From the NCBI GenBank assembly GCA_943326975.2, contig CALPVI020000094.1, forward strand, positions 1 through 6,838: a stretch of 6,838 bases of DNA, in the 5' to 3' direction. Each line of letters starts with the position of its first letter. The stretch's first letter is position 1. Below are positions 1 to 6,267 of this stretch, piece by piece. The notes under the pieces are model-generated. The model did no database searches, was not told the origin of the DNA, and worked only from the letters and a program-made list of their open reading frames with translations. A program made the translations under genes and the position numbers. Source of the DNA: Actinomyces viscosus (GTDB lineage: Bacteria; Bacteroidota; Bacteroidia; Flavobacteriales_D; Crocinitomicaceae).

Positions 1-9
1 AAATTATCA

Positions 10-37
10 TATCCGTATTTTGTGTAAGGTACGGATA
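10..37 (-). terminator. Hairpin downstream of trmL, possible operon terminator (incomplete)
   Basis: TATCCGTA (10-17) and TACGGATA (30-37) make a perfect 8-bp stem with a 12-nt loop, 28 bp beyond the trmL stop, where an operon terminator would be expected. On the minus strand the stem is followed only by TGATAATTT before the window ends, so no proper T-tract is visible. The large loop and missing T-tract leave the call weak. Confidence 0.35.
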
Positions 38-65
38 ATTTAATGTAACTAGGAAATAATGTAGT

Positions 66-551
66 TTAAAGCGATAACTGCCTCATTCCCTCACCCAAGA
101 CCATTGCAACAGCATTGGCTAAATTGAAACTTCTTACTTTACCTGGAAATGGAATCGTGACTAATTGCTCTTTAAAGCGTTCTGTGATTTCTGCCGATAA
201 ACCTTCCGCTTCTTTTCCAAAAACCAAGTAATCACCTTCTTGTAAATCAACTTTATAAAATGATTGTTCTGCTCTTGCAGAGAAAAAGAATATACGTGTT
301 TTATCTTCAACTGAATTATACCAATCTTCGAAAGTTACGTGGTGAACCAATTCTAAATCAGGCCAATAATCTAATCCGGCACGTTTCACTCTTGTATCTG
401 TAATCTCAAATCCTAAAGGGTGAATCAAATGCAAACGACTTTTAGTAGCAACACCTAGTCTACCAATATTACCCGTATTATTTGGGATTTGAGGTTCAAC
501 TAAAACTATATTGAAATTTAATTGATCGTATTTTGACAGATTATTTTCCAT
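66..551 (-). CDS. trmL: tRNA (cytidine/uridine-34-2'-O)-methyltransferase TrmL
   Basis: SPOUT-class (TrmH/SpoU family) methyltransferase of 161 aa, close to the 157 aa of E. coli TrmL. The family uses S-adenosylmethionine to 2'-O-methylate the wobble nucleotide 34 of certain leucine tRNAs in the cytoplasm. All three family motifs are visible: IPNNTGNIGRL at residues 22-32, LVFGKEAEGL at 109-118, and the knot-forming region 133-153 with RSFNLANAVA at 140-149. RRAGLDY-like KRAGLDYW (56-63) is also typical of TrmL. There is no extra N-terminal RNA-binding domain, as expected for this minimal subfamily. The ATG at 551 adds about 11 residues before the usual start of the fold (NFNIVLVEP), and no later in-frame Met precedes the fold, so this start is kept. 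It overlaps the end of the upstream FAD gene by 11 bp and is the last gene of the operon. The subfamily assignment is firm; the exact tRNA substrate is inferred from the family. Confidence 0.93.
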   Translation of the reverse strand: MENNLSKYDQLNFNIVLVEPQIPNNTGNIGRLGVATKSRLHLIHPLGFEITDTRVKRAGLDYWPDLELVHHVTFEDWYNSVEDKTRIFFFSARAEQSFYKVDLQEGDYLVFGKEAEGLSAEITERFKEQLVTIPFPGKVRSFNLANAVAMVLGEGMRQLSL

Positions 552-2097
552 TGATTACATCTTTAATAGCATCAATACTTTTCATTCCATCAATCGCAGC
601 AGAAATAATTCCACCAGCATAACCTGCACCTTCAGCGCATGGATACAAACCTTTTAATTCTGGATGTTCCATCGTTTCAGGATTTCTTGGTATTTGAATT
701 GGTGAAGATGTTCTGGATTCAGGTGCGTGTAAAACAGCATCATTCGTCAAAAATCCTTTCATTTTTTTATCAAAATCAACAAAAGCTTTACGTAATCGCG
801 ATGCGATGAAATCTGGTAATATTATATTCAAATCTACACTTACTATTCCTGGCACATACGAGGATCGCGGGAAATCTTTCGAAACTTTTTGCTCTACAAA
901 ATCTTTCAAACATTGAGCTGGAACTTTTTGCGTTTTACCTGCAACTTCCCAACACATTTTCTCAACAGACTTTTGAAAATCAAGAGCTACAAACGGATTA
1001 TTTTTCGAATAATTTGGCAATTCTTCTGGTTCAACCGTTACGACTATTCCAGAATTCGAATAGGGATTGTTTCGTTTTGATGGTGACCACCCATTGGTTA
1101 CTACTTCTCCTTCTGCAGTTGCACATGGCGCAATGATTCCACCCGGACACATACAAAATGAATATACGCCCTTACCATCTACTTGTGTTACTAAACTATA
1201 TGAAGCAGGTGGTAAATAATCATCATTTAACCTTCCTGAATATTGTATTTTATCAATTAATTCTTGACTGTGTTCTACGCGGACACCTAACGCAAACGGT
1301 TTGGCTTCAATACGTACACCTTTGTTATGCAGTAATTCAAAAATATCTCTCGCAGAATGTCCCGTTGCTAAAACTACTTCAGTAAATGATAATAATTCAT
1401 TTCCGTTGATTTCAATTCCCGTAACTGCTTTGTTTTCAATTTGAATATCCGTCAATTTTGATTCGAAATGCACCTCTCCACCAGAATTGATAATTTGCTC
1501 ACGCATAGCAACGATGATATTCGGCAATTTATTTGTTCCAATATGTGGATGTGCATCAACCATAATGTCTTCATCAGCACCAAAATGAACAAACCATTGC
1601 AAAGCTTTTAAAACATCTCCTCTCTTTTTTGAACGTGTATATAATTTTCCGTCAGAATATGTTCCTGCTCCTCCTTCTCCAAAACAATAGTTGGATTCTG
1701 GATTAACAATTGAATCTTTATTTAGTTTGGCTAAATCTCTTCTTCTTGATCGAACGTCTTTTCCACGTTCAAAAACAATTGGACATAAACCTAATTCAAT
1801 TGCATGTAAAGCTGCAAATAAACCAGCAGGTCCTGCTCCTATTATGGCAACTTTTCTTTTTCCTTTTACTGATTGGGGAGTATAATAGTTTATTGATGGA
1901 ATTTCTTCCCCACTTTCATATACTTCAATTGTACAATTGATTTTAATTGCTGCTTTTCGAGCATCAATCGATCTTTTTCTCCAAACAAATATGAAATCAG
2001 AAGTTTTTAATCCTAATTCTTGTTTGATTTTTACTGTAAGAAACTGATTGTCTTTTGCTTGCTCAGGTGATACCTGAAACTGAACTAATTGACTCAT
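541..2097 (-). CDS. FAD-dependent dehydrogenase, COG2509 type (NAD(P)/FAD-binding)
   Basis: Predicted 518-aa cytoplasmic flavoprotein with a two-part layout. Residues 1-75 form a small N-terminal domain. A Rossmann dinucleotide-binding fold then begins at RKVAIIGAGPAGLFAA (81-96, GxGxxG) with an acidic strand end at FERG (109-112). Further hallmarks of this uncharacterised dehydrogenase family are FGEGGAGTYSDGKL (139-152), the second nucleotide-contact strand VVLATGHSARD (241-251), CMCPGG (315-320), SRTSSPIQIPR (461-471), and the C-terminal FAD motif CAEGAGYAGGIISAAIDG (487-504). The cysteines around 315-317 sit near a GG turn and could be redox-active or metal-binding, but this is speculation. 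The length and motifs match a complete member. The real substrate is unknown for the family; a geranylgeranyl-reductase or BFD-like role cannot be assigned. Its ATG overlaps the porT stop by one base (TAATG), suggesting coupled translation, and its end overlaps trmL by 11 bp. Confidence 0.88.
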   Translation of the reverse strand: MSQLVQFQVSPEQAKDNQFLTVKIKQELGLKTSDFIFVWRKRSIDARKAAIKINCTIEVYESGEEIPSINYYTPQSVKGKRKVAIIGAGPAGLFAALHAIELGLCPIVFERGKDVRSRRRDLAKLNKDSIVNPESNYCFGEGGAGTYSDGKLYTRSKKRGDVLKALQWFVHFGADEDIMVDAHPHIGTNKLPNIIVAMREQIINSGGEVHFESKLTDIQIENKAVTGIEINGNELLSFTEVVLATGHSARDIFELLHNKGVRIEAKPFALGVRVEHSQELIDKIQYSGRLNDDYLPPASYSLVTQVDGKGVYSFCMCPGGIIAPCATAEGEVVTNGWSPSKRNNPYSNSGIVVTVEPEELPNYSKNNPFVALDFQKSVEKMCWEVAGKTQKVPAQCLKDFVEQKVSKDFPRSSYVPGIVSVDLNIILPDFIASRLRKAFVDFDKKMKGFLTNDAVLHAPESRTSSPIQIPRNPETMEHPELKGLYPCAEGAGYAGGIISAAIDGMKSIDAIKDVINGK

Positions 2098-2810
2098 TAA
2101 CCTTCAAAAATAAGAGATAAATACCAAACGTGATTATACAAAGACTGTATTGGTAAAGAAACAGGAGTATTATCTTGAATAAATGAACTTTCGAAACTTT
2201 TTGAATATTTCACTTCTACACCAAATTTAAAATAGGGTGCAAAAAATTCAACTCCACCTCCTAATTGACCTTGAAAATCCTTTTTATAAATTTTGACAAA
2301 TGGATTTGCATAATTTTGAGTTGCGTATTGCTGTGATTGCAAATCGATTGAGGGTTGCATACCAATTAAACAATAAGCTGTAAAATTATTCATACGCATT
2401 GTTCTAAATTGCAACATTATTGGAAAATCTAAAATTGTTTGATTTACACGTTGCTCTTTAACAATAGCATCTTTTTTAGGATCCGCATTTTGGTAGGTAT
2501 ATGTCAATACTTTCTCTTGAAAAGATAATGAAGGTATAAAACGTAGACGCGCTATTGGATGTCCTAATTTCATTGTAGTAACTATTCCAACTTGACCACC
2601 TGCTGCTGATTTAGCAACCAATGAAGTTAGTTTGTATTTTTCAAAAGCTTCCGTATAAGGATATGCATCAAATAAACTTTTATTTGTACCTAACATGAAT
2701 CCAAAATGAAAAATACGATCATCAAACGTTCTATAATTTTTAGCCATTTCACGTTGACCGAAAATAGAAATCGGTAAACTAAATAAGACGATGATAATAA
2801 ACTTTTTCAT
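2097..2810 (-). CDS. porT: Type IX secretion system outer-membrane protein PorT/SprT
   Basis: 237-aa protein with a clear N-terminal signal peptide: KK at 2-3, hydrophobic core IIIVLFSLPISIF (5-17), probable cleavage near FGQ (17-19). The mature part is rich in alternating, aromatic-bounded strands and ends in an aromatic/hydrophobic strand (HVWYLSLIFEG, 227-237), as expected for an outer-membrane beta-barrel. Landmarks shared with PorT/SprT are the early FHFGFMLGTNKS (34-45), a LRFIPSLSFQEK strand (89-100), and LDFPIMLQF...NNFTAYCLIG (127-150). PorT is required in Porphyromonas gingivalis for gingipain export and its homologue SprT in Flavobacterium johnsoniae for gliding and secretion; both are T9SS parts. 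Its position directly after a ubiE gene agrees with what I recall of flavobacterial gene order. Residues 211-220 (QDNTPVSLP region) look like an external or periplasmic loop. The gene is preceded by the operon's only real gap (49 bp) and its stop overlaps the next start. The PorT-family call is good; the precise barrel topology is not visible. Confidence 0.87.
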   Translation of the reverse strand: MKKFIIIVLFSLPISIFGQREMAKNYRTFDDRIFHFGFMLGTNKSLFDAYPYTEAFEKYKLTSLVAKSAAGGQVGIVTTMKLGHPIARLRFIPSLSFQEKVLTYTYQNADPKKDAIVKEQRVNQTILDFPIMLQFRTMRMNNFTAYCLIGMQPSIDLQSQQYATQNYANPFVKIYKKDFQGQLGGGVEFFAPYFKFGVEVKYSKSFESSFIQDNTPVSLPIQSLYNHVWYLSLIFEG

Positions 2811-2859
2811 ATTGAATTAAACGATAATATTCTCAATGTATTGTGAATCAGTTGTAAAA

Positions 2860-3591
2860 TTATTTAATTCCACTGTAAATAGTAGCGATTCCTCCAGAAA
2901 CTAATTCTGATTGAACATTTTTATATCCTAATTTTTCTAAGATAGCTGTAAACTCTTTTCCTTCTGGGAATGCAGCAATCGATTCAGGTAAATAAGCATA
3001 CGCTTTATCATCCTTCGAAATCATTTTTCCGAAAAAAGGAATAATGTATTTTGAAATTACAGCATATCCTTGTTTTACTGGAAATTTCTTTGGCTTAGAA
3101 AATTCTAAAATCACTACTTTACCACCAACTCTGATTACTCGTAGCATTTCAGCCAACCCTTTTTCTAAGTTTTCGAAGTTACGCACACCAAAAGCAACGG
3201 TTAACCCATCAAAATAATTATCTTCAAATGGCAAGTTTTCAGAATCTCCTAATTGTAAGGTAATAATATTGTCCAAGTTCATTTTCTTGATTTTCTCAAT
3301 ACCTACATCGATCATTCCTTGCGAAATATCTACACCAATTACTTCTGTTGGTTGGATTTTCAACGTTGCAATCGCAAAATCACCTGTTCCTGTTGCAATA
3401 TCTAAGATACGCTTCGGATTTACTTCGCTCAATGATTTTACAGCCTTTTTTCTCCAAATCTTATCGATTCCTAACGAAAGAAAATGATTTAAAAAGTCGT
3501 ATTTTTTAGAAATATTATTGAACATTTCTGCTACTTCTTCTTTCTTAGTCTTATCAGAATGTCCGTATGGTTTTACTTCTACTTTGCTCAT
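2860..3591 (-). CDS. ubiE: Demethylmenaquinone methyltransferase (UbiE/MenG)
   Basis: 243-aa class I SAM-dependent methyltransferase that C-methylates the quinone ring in the last step of menaquinone synthesis. The order is inferred to use menaquinone only, so the ubiquinone branch probably does not apply here. Sequence signs: the family N-terminal block VAEMFNNISKKYDFLNHFLSLGIDKIWR is spread over residues 20-47; SAM motif I is LDIATGTGDFAIA (63-75); the acidic ribose-binding residue is in VIGVDIS (84-90), followed by QGMIDVG; the GDSENLPF block is at 115-122; FDGLTVAFGVRNFENLEKGL (127-145) and LRVIRVGGKVVILEFSKP (150-167) are the diagnostic UbiE signatures. The length is normal for the family. 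The start ATG shares its A with the stop of the heptose kinase gene (TAATG), so translation is probably coupled; no SD-like sequence is needed or seen. Confidence 0.96.
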   Translation of the reverse strand: MSKVEVKPYGHSDKTKKEEVAEMFNNISKKYDFLNHFLSLGIDKIWRKKAVKSLSEVNPKRILDIATGTGDFAIATLKIQPTEVIGVDISQGMIDVGIEKIKKMNLDNIITLQLGDSENLPFEDNYFDGLTVAFGVRNFENLEKGLAEMLRVIRVGGKVVILEFSKPKKFPVKQGYAVISKYIIPFFGKMISKDDKAYAYLPESIAAFPEGKEFTAILEKLGYKNVQSELVSGGIATIYSGIK

Positions 3592-4574
3592 TATGCTATC
3601 GTTTTTTCAACTTCACTTATCAATAAATCTCTATCGATGGATACCACTCCACTTTTTTCACATACCAAACCTCCTGCTAAATTGGCAATTTCACCAATCA
3701 AACGAATCGGCAAACCTGCAGTCAAACAAAGTGTTGCAACAGAAATAACCGTATCCCCTGCTCCACTTACGTCTGCAATGTTTCTGATGTGTGCAGGTAT
3801 GTAATGTTTGTTCTCGTTGTCTTTAATGAAAACTCCATGCTCAGACAATGTCACAAAGGAAATCGCATTGCTCAGATTTTCTTCTAAAATCCCAACTGCT
3901 TTTTCAAATACTTCATTTTCCTCAAAAGAGAATTTTAACCCAACACCTTCTTTTAATTCTTTCAAGTTAGGTTTAAATAAGGTAACTCCTTTGTATGCAA
4001 AGAAATTTTTATTTTTTGGATCAACCGTTGTAGGAACATTTTTCGATTTTGCTAAAGCTATTACTTGTTCGATTACATTTTCAGTTAAAACTCCTTTGTT
4101 ATAATCTTCAAAAATGATGGCATCAATTTGTTCGTTCAATAATGACTTCACTTTGTCAATCAACGCAGCTTCTTCAGTTGCATCGATATCATTTGTTTGT
4201 TCAGAATCTATACGAATCAAATGCTGATTATTTCCAATCACTCTAGTTTTTACCGTTGTTTCTCTGTTTTCACTTAACACAACTCCTGCTGGAGAAATAG
4301 CGTTAGACTCAAACAATTCAACCATTTTTTTACCTGACTTATCTTTTCCGATAACTGAACAGATAATTGCCGTTGCTCCCATTGCTACTAAGTTGATTGC
4401 TACATTGGCAGCTCCACCTAATCGCTCTTCTTCCTTTTGTAAACTTACAATTGGAACGGGTGCTTCTGGACTCACACGATTTACATTTCCTCTTAAATAG
4501 GCATCAATCATCACGTCTCCAATTACGAGAATACGTTTGTTTTTGAAATCGTCTACTATTTGTTTGAAATTCAT
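3591..4574 (-). CDS. rfaE1: D-glycero-beta-D-manno-heptose-7-phosphate kinase (stand-alone HldE kinase / RfaE1)
   Basis: 327-aa PfkB/ribokinase-family sugar kinase that phosphorylates D-glycero-D-manno-heptose 7-phosphate at C1, a step towards ADP-heptose for the LPS inner core. Visible motifs: GDVMIDAYLRGNVNRVSPEAPVP is spread over residues 19-41 and is the hallmark of HldE kinases rather than of ribokinase or fructokinase; RLGGAANVA (51-59) is the first PfkB signature; DPKNKNFFAYKG (185-196) and KPN (201-203) follow; DVSGAGDT (268-275) is the second PfkB signature with the catalytic base Asp274 and the anion hole. E. coli HldE is about 477 aa with a fused nucleotidyltransferase; only the kinase half is here and the ORF ends cleanly, so the adenylyltransferase (RfaE2 type) should be elsewhere. 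The family DPKG sequence reads DPKN here, a small deviation. Both ends are one-base TAATG overlaps with neighbours. Confidence 0.9.
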   Translation of the reverse strand: MNFKQIVDDFKNKRILVIGDVMIDAYLRGNVNRVSPEAPVPIVSLQKEEERLGGAANVAINLVAMGATAIICSVIGKDKSGKKMVELFESNAISPAGVVLSENRETTVKTRVIGNNQHLIRIDSEQTNDIDATEEAALIDKVKSLLNEQIDAIIFEDYNKGVLTENVIEQVIALAKSKNVPTTVDPKNKNFFAYKGVTLFKPNLKELKEGVGLKFSFEENEVFEKAVGILEENLSNAISFVTLSEHGVFIKDNENKHYIPAHIRNIADVSGAGDTVISVATLCLTAGLPIRLIGEIANLAGGLVCEKSGVVSIDRDLLISEVEKTIA

Positions 4575-5767
4575 TATTTCAATTTTTCTAAAGAAATTTT
4601 CATTCTTTTCATTACTTCAATCAATGTTTCTTCAGAAGCTGCATACGAAATACGAATACAGTTTTTATCTCCAAATGCTTCTCCAGTTACCAATGCTACC
4701 AAAGCATCGCTTAACAAGAACATACATAAGTCTTCTGCACTGTTGATGGTTGTTCCTTCGTATGATTTCCCAAAATAAGACGATATATCTGGGAATACAT
4801 AAAACGCTCCTTCCGGAACATTCGTTTTAATTCCTTCTATTTTATTCAGGGCTTCTAAAACTAAATCTCTTCTATTCTTAAATGCACTGATCATATCGTT
4901 CAATACAGCAGGATCTGCATTCATAGCAGCAATGGATGCTTTTTGAGTAATTGAACAAGTAGCTGACGTAAACTGTCCTTGAATTTTAGTACAAGCATCA
5001 GCAATTAATTTTGGTGCTCCGATGTACCCTAAACGCCAACCAGTCATTGCCCATGCTTTTGAAACACCATTGATTGTTACTACTTGGTTGTACACATCTT
5101 CAAATTGTGCTAAACTTTCGTGTTTTCCTGTGAAATTAATGTGCTCATAAATCTCATCAGAAATAATTACAATATCTGGGTATTTTTTCAGAACATCTGC
5201 CCAAGCTCTTAATTCTTCTTTGCTATACACTGAACCTGTTGGATTACAAGGTGTAGAAAAGATAATCATTTTCGTTTTTGGCGTAATCGCTTTTTCTAAT
5301 TCTGCAGCTGGAACTTTGAAATCTGTTTCAATTCCTGCATTTATAACAACTGGCACTCCCTCTACTACCTTTACAATTTCTAAATAAGAAACCCAATAAG
5401 GCGCTGGAATGATTACTTCATCTCCTGCATTTATCAAACTCATCACTACGTTTGCAATCGATTGTTTTGCACCTGTAGAAACTACGATTTGATCTTTTGT
5501 ATAGTTTAAATTATTATCTCTTTTGAATTTTAAGGAAATGCTATCTCTTAAATCATCGTAACCTTGAACGGGTGTATACATCGTATAATTATCAACCATA
5601 GCTTGGTTTGCAGCATCTTTGATGAATTGAGGAGTGAAAAAATCCGGTTCGCCTAAACTCAAAGAAATCACATCTTTTCCTTCTGCTTTTAATTCACGAC
5701 TTTTACGAGACATTGCTAAGGTAGCAGACTCTTCCATTTCCATTAATCGTTTTGATAATTCTATCAT
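4574..5767 (-). CDS. aspC: PLP-dependent aminotransferase, aspartate aminotransferase type (class I, subgroup Ib)
   Basis: 397-aa fold-type I aminotransferase, normal length for bacterial (Thermus/Bacillus-like) aspartate aminotransferases that interconvert aspartate and 2-oxoglutarate with oxaloacetate and glutamate. Motifs: SLGEPDF (37-43) for substrate-side binding; YTPVQGYDDLR (64-74); STGAKQS (97-103) for the PLP phosphate; PAPYW (121-125) with Trp125 stacking on the cofactor; CNPTG (174-178) with Asn175; SDEIYEH (203-209) with Asp204 and Tyr207; GVSKAWAMTGWRLGY (234-248) with Schiff-base Lys237 and Arg245; and Arg372 in CIRISYA (370-376), which binds the substrate alpha-carboxylate. No signal peptide, so cytoplasmic. 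It is the first gene of the six-gene operon, with a candidate promoter just upstream. The fold and chemistry are certain; aspartate is the likeliest substrate, but members of this subgroup can also act on prephenate or other acids, so the symbol is provisional. Confidence 0.9.
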   Translation of the reverse strand: MIELSKRLMEMEESATLAMSRKSRELKAEGKDVISLSLGEPDFFTPQFIKDAANQAMVDNYTMYTPVQGYDDLRDSISLKFKRDNNLNYTKDQIVVSTGAKQSIANVVMSLINAGDEVIIPAPYWVSYLEIVKVVEGVPVVINAGIETDFKVPAAELEKAITPKTKMIIFSTPCNPTGSVYSKEELRAWADVLKKYPDIVIISDEIYEHINFTGKHESLAQFEDVYNQVVTINGVSKAWAMTGWRLGYIGAPKLIADACTKIQGQFTSATCSITQKASIAAMNADPAVLNDMISAFKNRRDLVLEALNKIEGIKTNVPEGAFYVFPDISSYFGKSYEGTTINSAEDLCMFLLSDALVALVTGEAFGDKNCIRISYAASEETLIEVMKRMKISLEKLK

Positions 5768-5790
5768 AGAGATCGTTCTTTTAGTAATAA

Positions 5791-5840
5791 AGAAACAAAT
5801 TTACTAATATATTATAGAATATTTAACCCTAGAAACAAAT
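5791..5840. repeat. Short direct repeat AGAAACAAAT, two copies 40 bp apart
   Basis: AGAAACAAAT occurs exactly at 5791-5800 and again at 5831-5840. The first copy contains part of the -7 box of the candidate operon promoter. The identity does not extend beyond ten bases. In AT-rich DNA this may be chance, a remnant of promoter duplication, or a paired protein-binding site; nothing further supports a choice. Confidence 0.35.
5796..5826 (-). promoter_or_regulatory. Candidate promoter of the six-gene minus-strand operon
   Basis: Read on the minus strand, 5803-5796 is TAAATTTG, a perfect match to the Bacteroidota -7 consensus TAnnTTTG. It lies 28 bp before the aminotransferase ATG and predicts an untranslated leader of about 22-24 nt. 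The -33 element is weak: a TTA (5826-5824) at a spacing of 20 stands where TTG is expected. This is the only consensus -7 box I find facing this way in the 212-bp divergent region. Confidence 0.5.
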
Positions 5841-5920
5841 CTTTTCACTTCAATTTGTTAAGTTCTTTCTATCCTATTTATCGCCTCTTTCATTTTTTTC
5901 ATGTTACCTTTTTTCATATC

Positions 5921-5936
5921 TGTAACTTATGCTACA
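5921..5936. promoter_or_regulatory. Crp/Fnr-like operator, imperfect inverted repeat
   Basis: TGTAACTTATGCTACA is a 6+4+6 inverted repeat with one mismatch per arm (TGTAAC against TGTAGC). The size and TGTnnC-N4-GnnACA form resemble Crp/Fnr-superfamily sites. Its centre (5928.5) is about 41.5 bp before the predicted transcription start near 5970 of the rhodanese genes, and it covers the place where the absent -33 TTG should lie. This is the geometry of a class II activator site. The regulator itself is not in the window, so its identity is inferred. Confidence 0.55.
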
Positions 5937-5957
5937 AATAGTCTCTTTTCATCACCT

Positions 5958-5965
5958 TAACTTTG
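5958..5965 (+). promoter_or_regulatory. -7 box of the rhodanese operon promoter
   Basis: TAACTTTG matches the Bacteroidota -7 consensus TAnnTTTG exactly. Transcription should begin near 5970, leaving a leader of only about 10 nt before the ATG at 5980. No TTG is found 17-20 bp upstream; the Crp/Fnr-like repeat occupies that place, so the promoter is probably activator-dependent. Confidence 0.65.
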
Positions 5966-5979
5966 TATCAATATAAATA

Positions 5980-6249
5980 ATGAAAACGATGAATAATACA
6001 AATTTTACAGTAGTAGATGTGAGAACAAGAGCTGAATTTTCAGGAGGAAATGTGGCGGGATCTATTAATATTCCATTAAACGAAATTCAAGAGCGTTTTG
6101 AAGAAATTAAAAGTTTACACCAACCAATCGTTTTATGTTGTGCTAGTGGTGGTAGAAGTGGTCAAGCAACTCATTTCTTAAAAAGTATGGGGATTAATTG
6201 TGAAAACGGCGGTTCTTGGTTGGACGTGAATTATCAAATAAATAATTAA
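5980..6249 (+). CDS. Small rhodanese-domain protein (first of tandem pair)
   Basis: 89-aa single-domain rhodanese (sulfurtransferase fold) without signal peptide or membrane segment, so probably cytoplasmic. Visible: strand and CH2A-like motif VVDVRTRAEFSGGNVAGSINIPL (residues 10-32), and the active-site loop CCASGGRSG (53-61), a CX4R loop in which Cys54 is the presumed persulfide-carrying nucleophile and Arg59 its partner, followed by a helix and the closing GGSW (77-80). At 89 aa it is shorter than the usual ~100-110 aa single-domain proteins because the first strand and helix before VVDVR are nearly missing. The 6-residue loop typical of sulfur transfer, rather than the 7-residue loop of Cdc25/arsenate-reductase-like members, argues for a sulfurtransferase. 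ATG 5980 is chosen; ATG 5989 is an alternative. The second rhodanese gene follows after 18 bp. The sulfur donor and acceptor are unknown. Confidence 0.87.
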   Translation: MKTMNNTNFTVVDVRTRAEFSGGNVAGSINIPLNEIQERFEEIKSLHQPIVLCCASGGRSGQATHFLKSMGINCENGGSWLDVNYQINN

Positions 6250-6267
6250 ATACATAATCAATATTAT

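Larger units (their letters stand above)
66..5767 (-). other. Predicted six-gene operon aspC-rfaE1-ubiE-porT-FAD dehydrogenase-trmL
   Basis: All six genes face the same way. Junctions: TAATG one-base overlaps at 4574, 3591 and 2097, an 11-bp overlap at 541-551, and one 49-bp gap (2811-2859) without a consensus -7 box or terminator. A candidate promoter precedes the first gene and a possible terminator hairpin follows the last. Co-transcription is inferred from this packing. Confidence 0.75.

Noticed and set aside
2811..2859. Possible internal promoter in the 49-bp gap before porT
   Set aside because: The minus-strand text has TTATCGTTTAA, which resembles but does not match TAnnTTTG (one base too many and no final G), so there is no support for a separate porT promoter.
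3808..4104. 98-codon open frame on the plus strand inside the heptose kinase gene
   Set aside because: It is antisense to a well-conserved PfkB kinase, its translation shows no recognisable domain, and the other plus-strand frames between 889 and 4778 are likewise shadows of conserved minus-strand genes.
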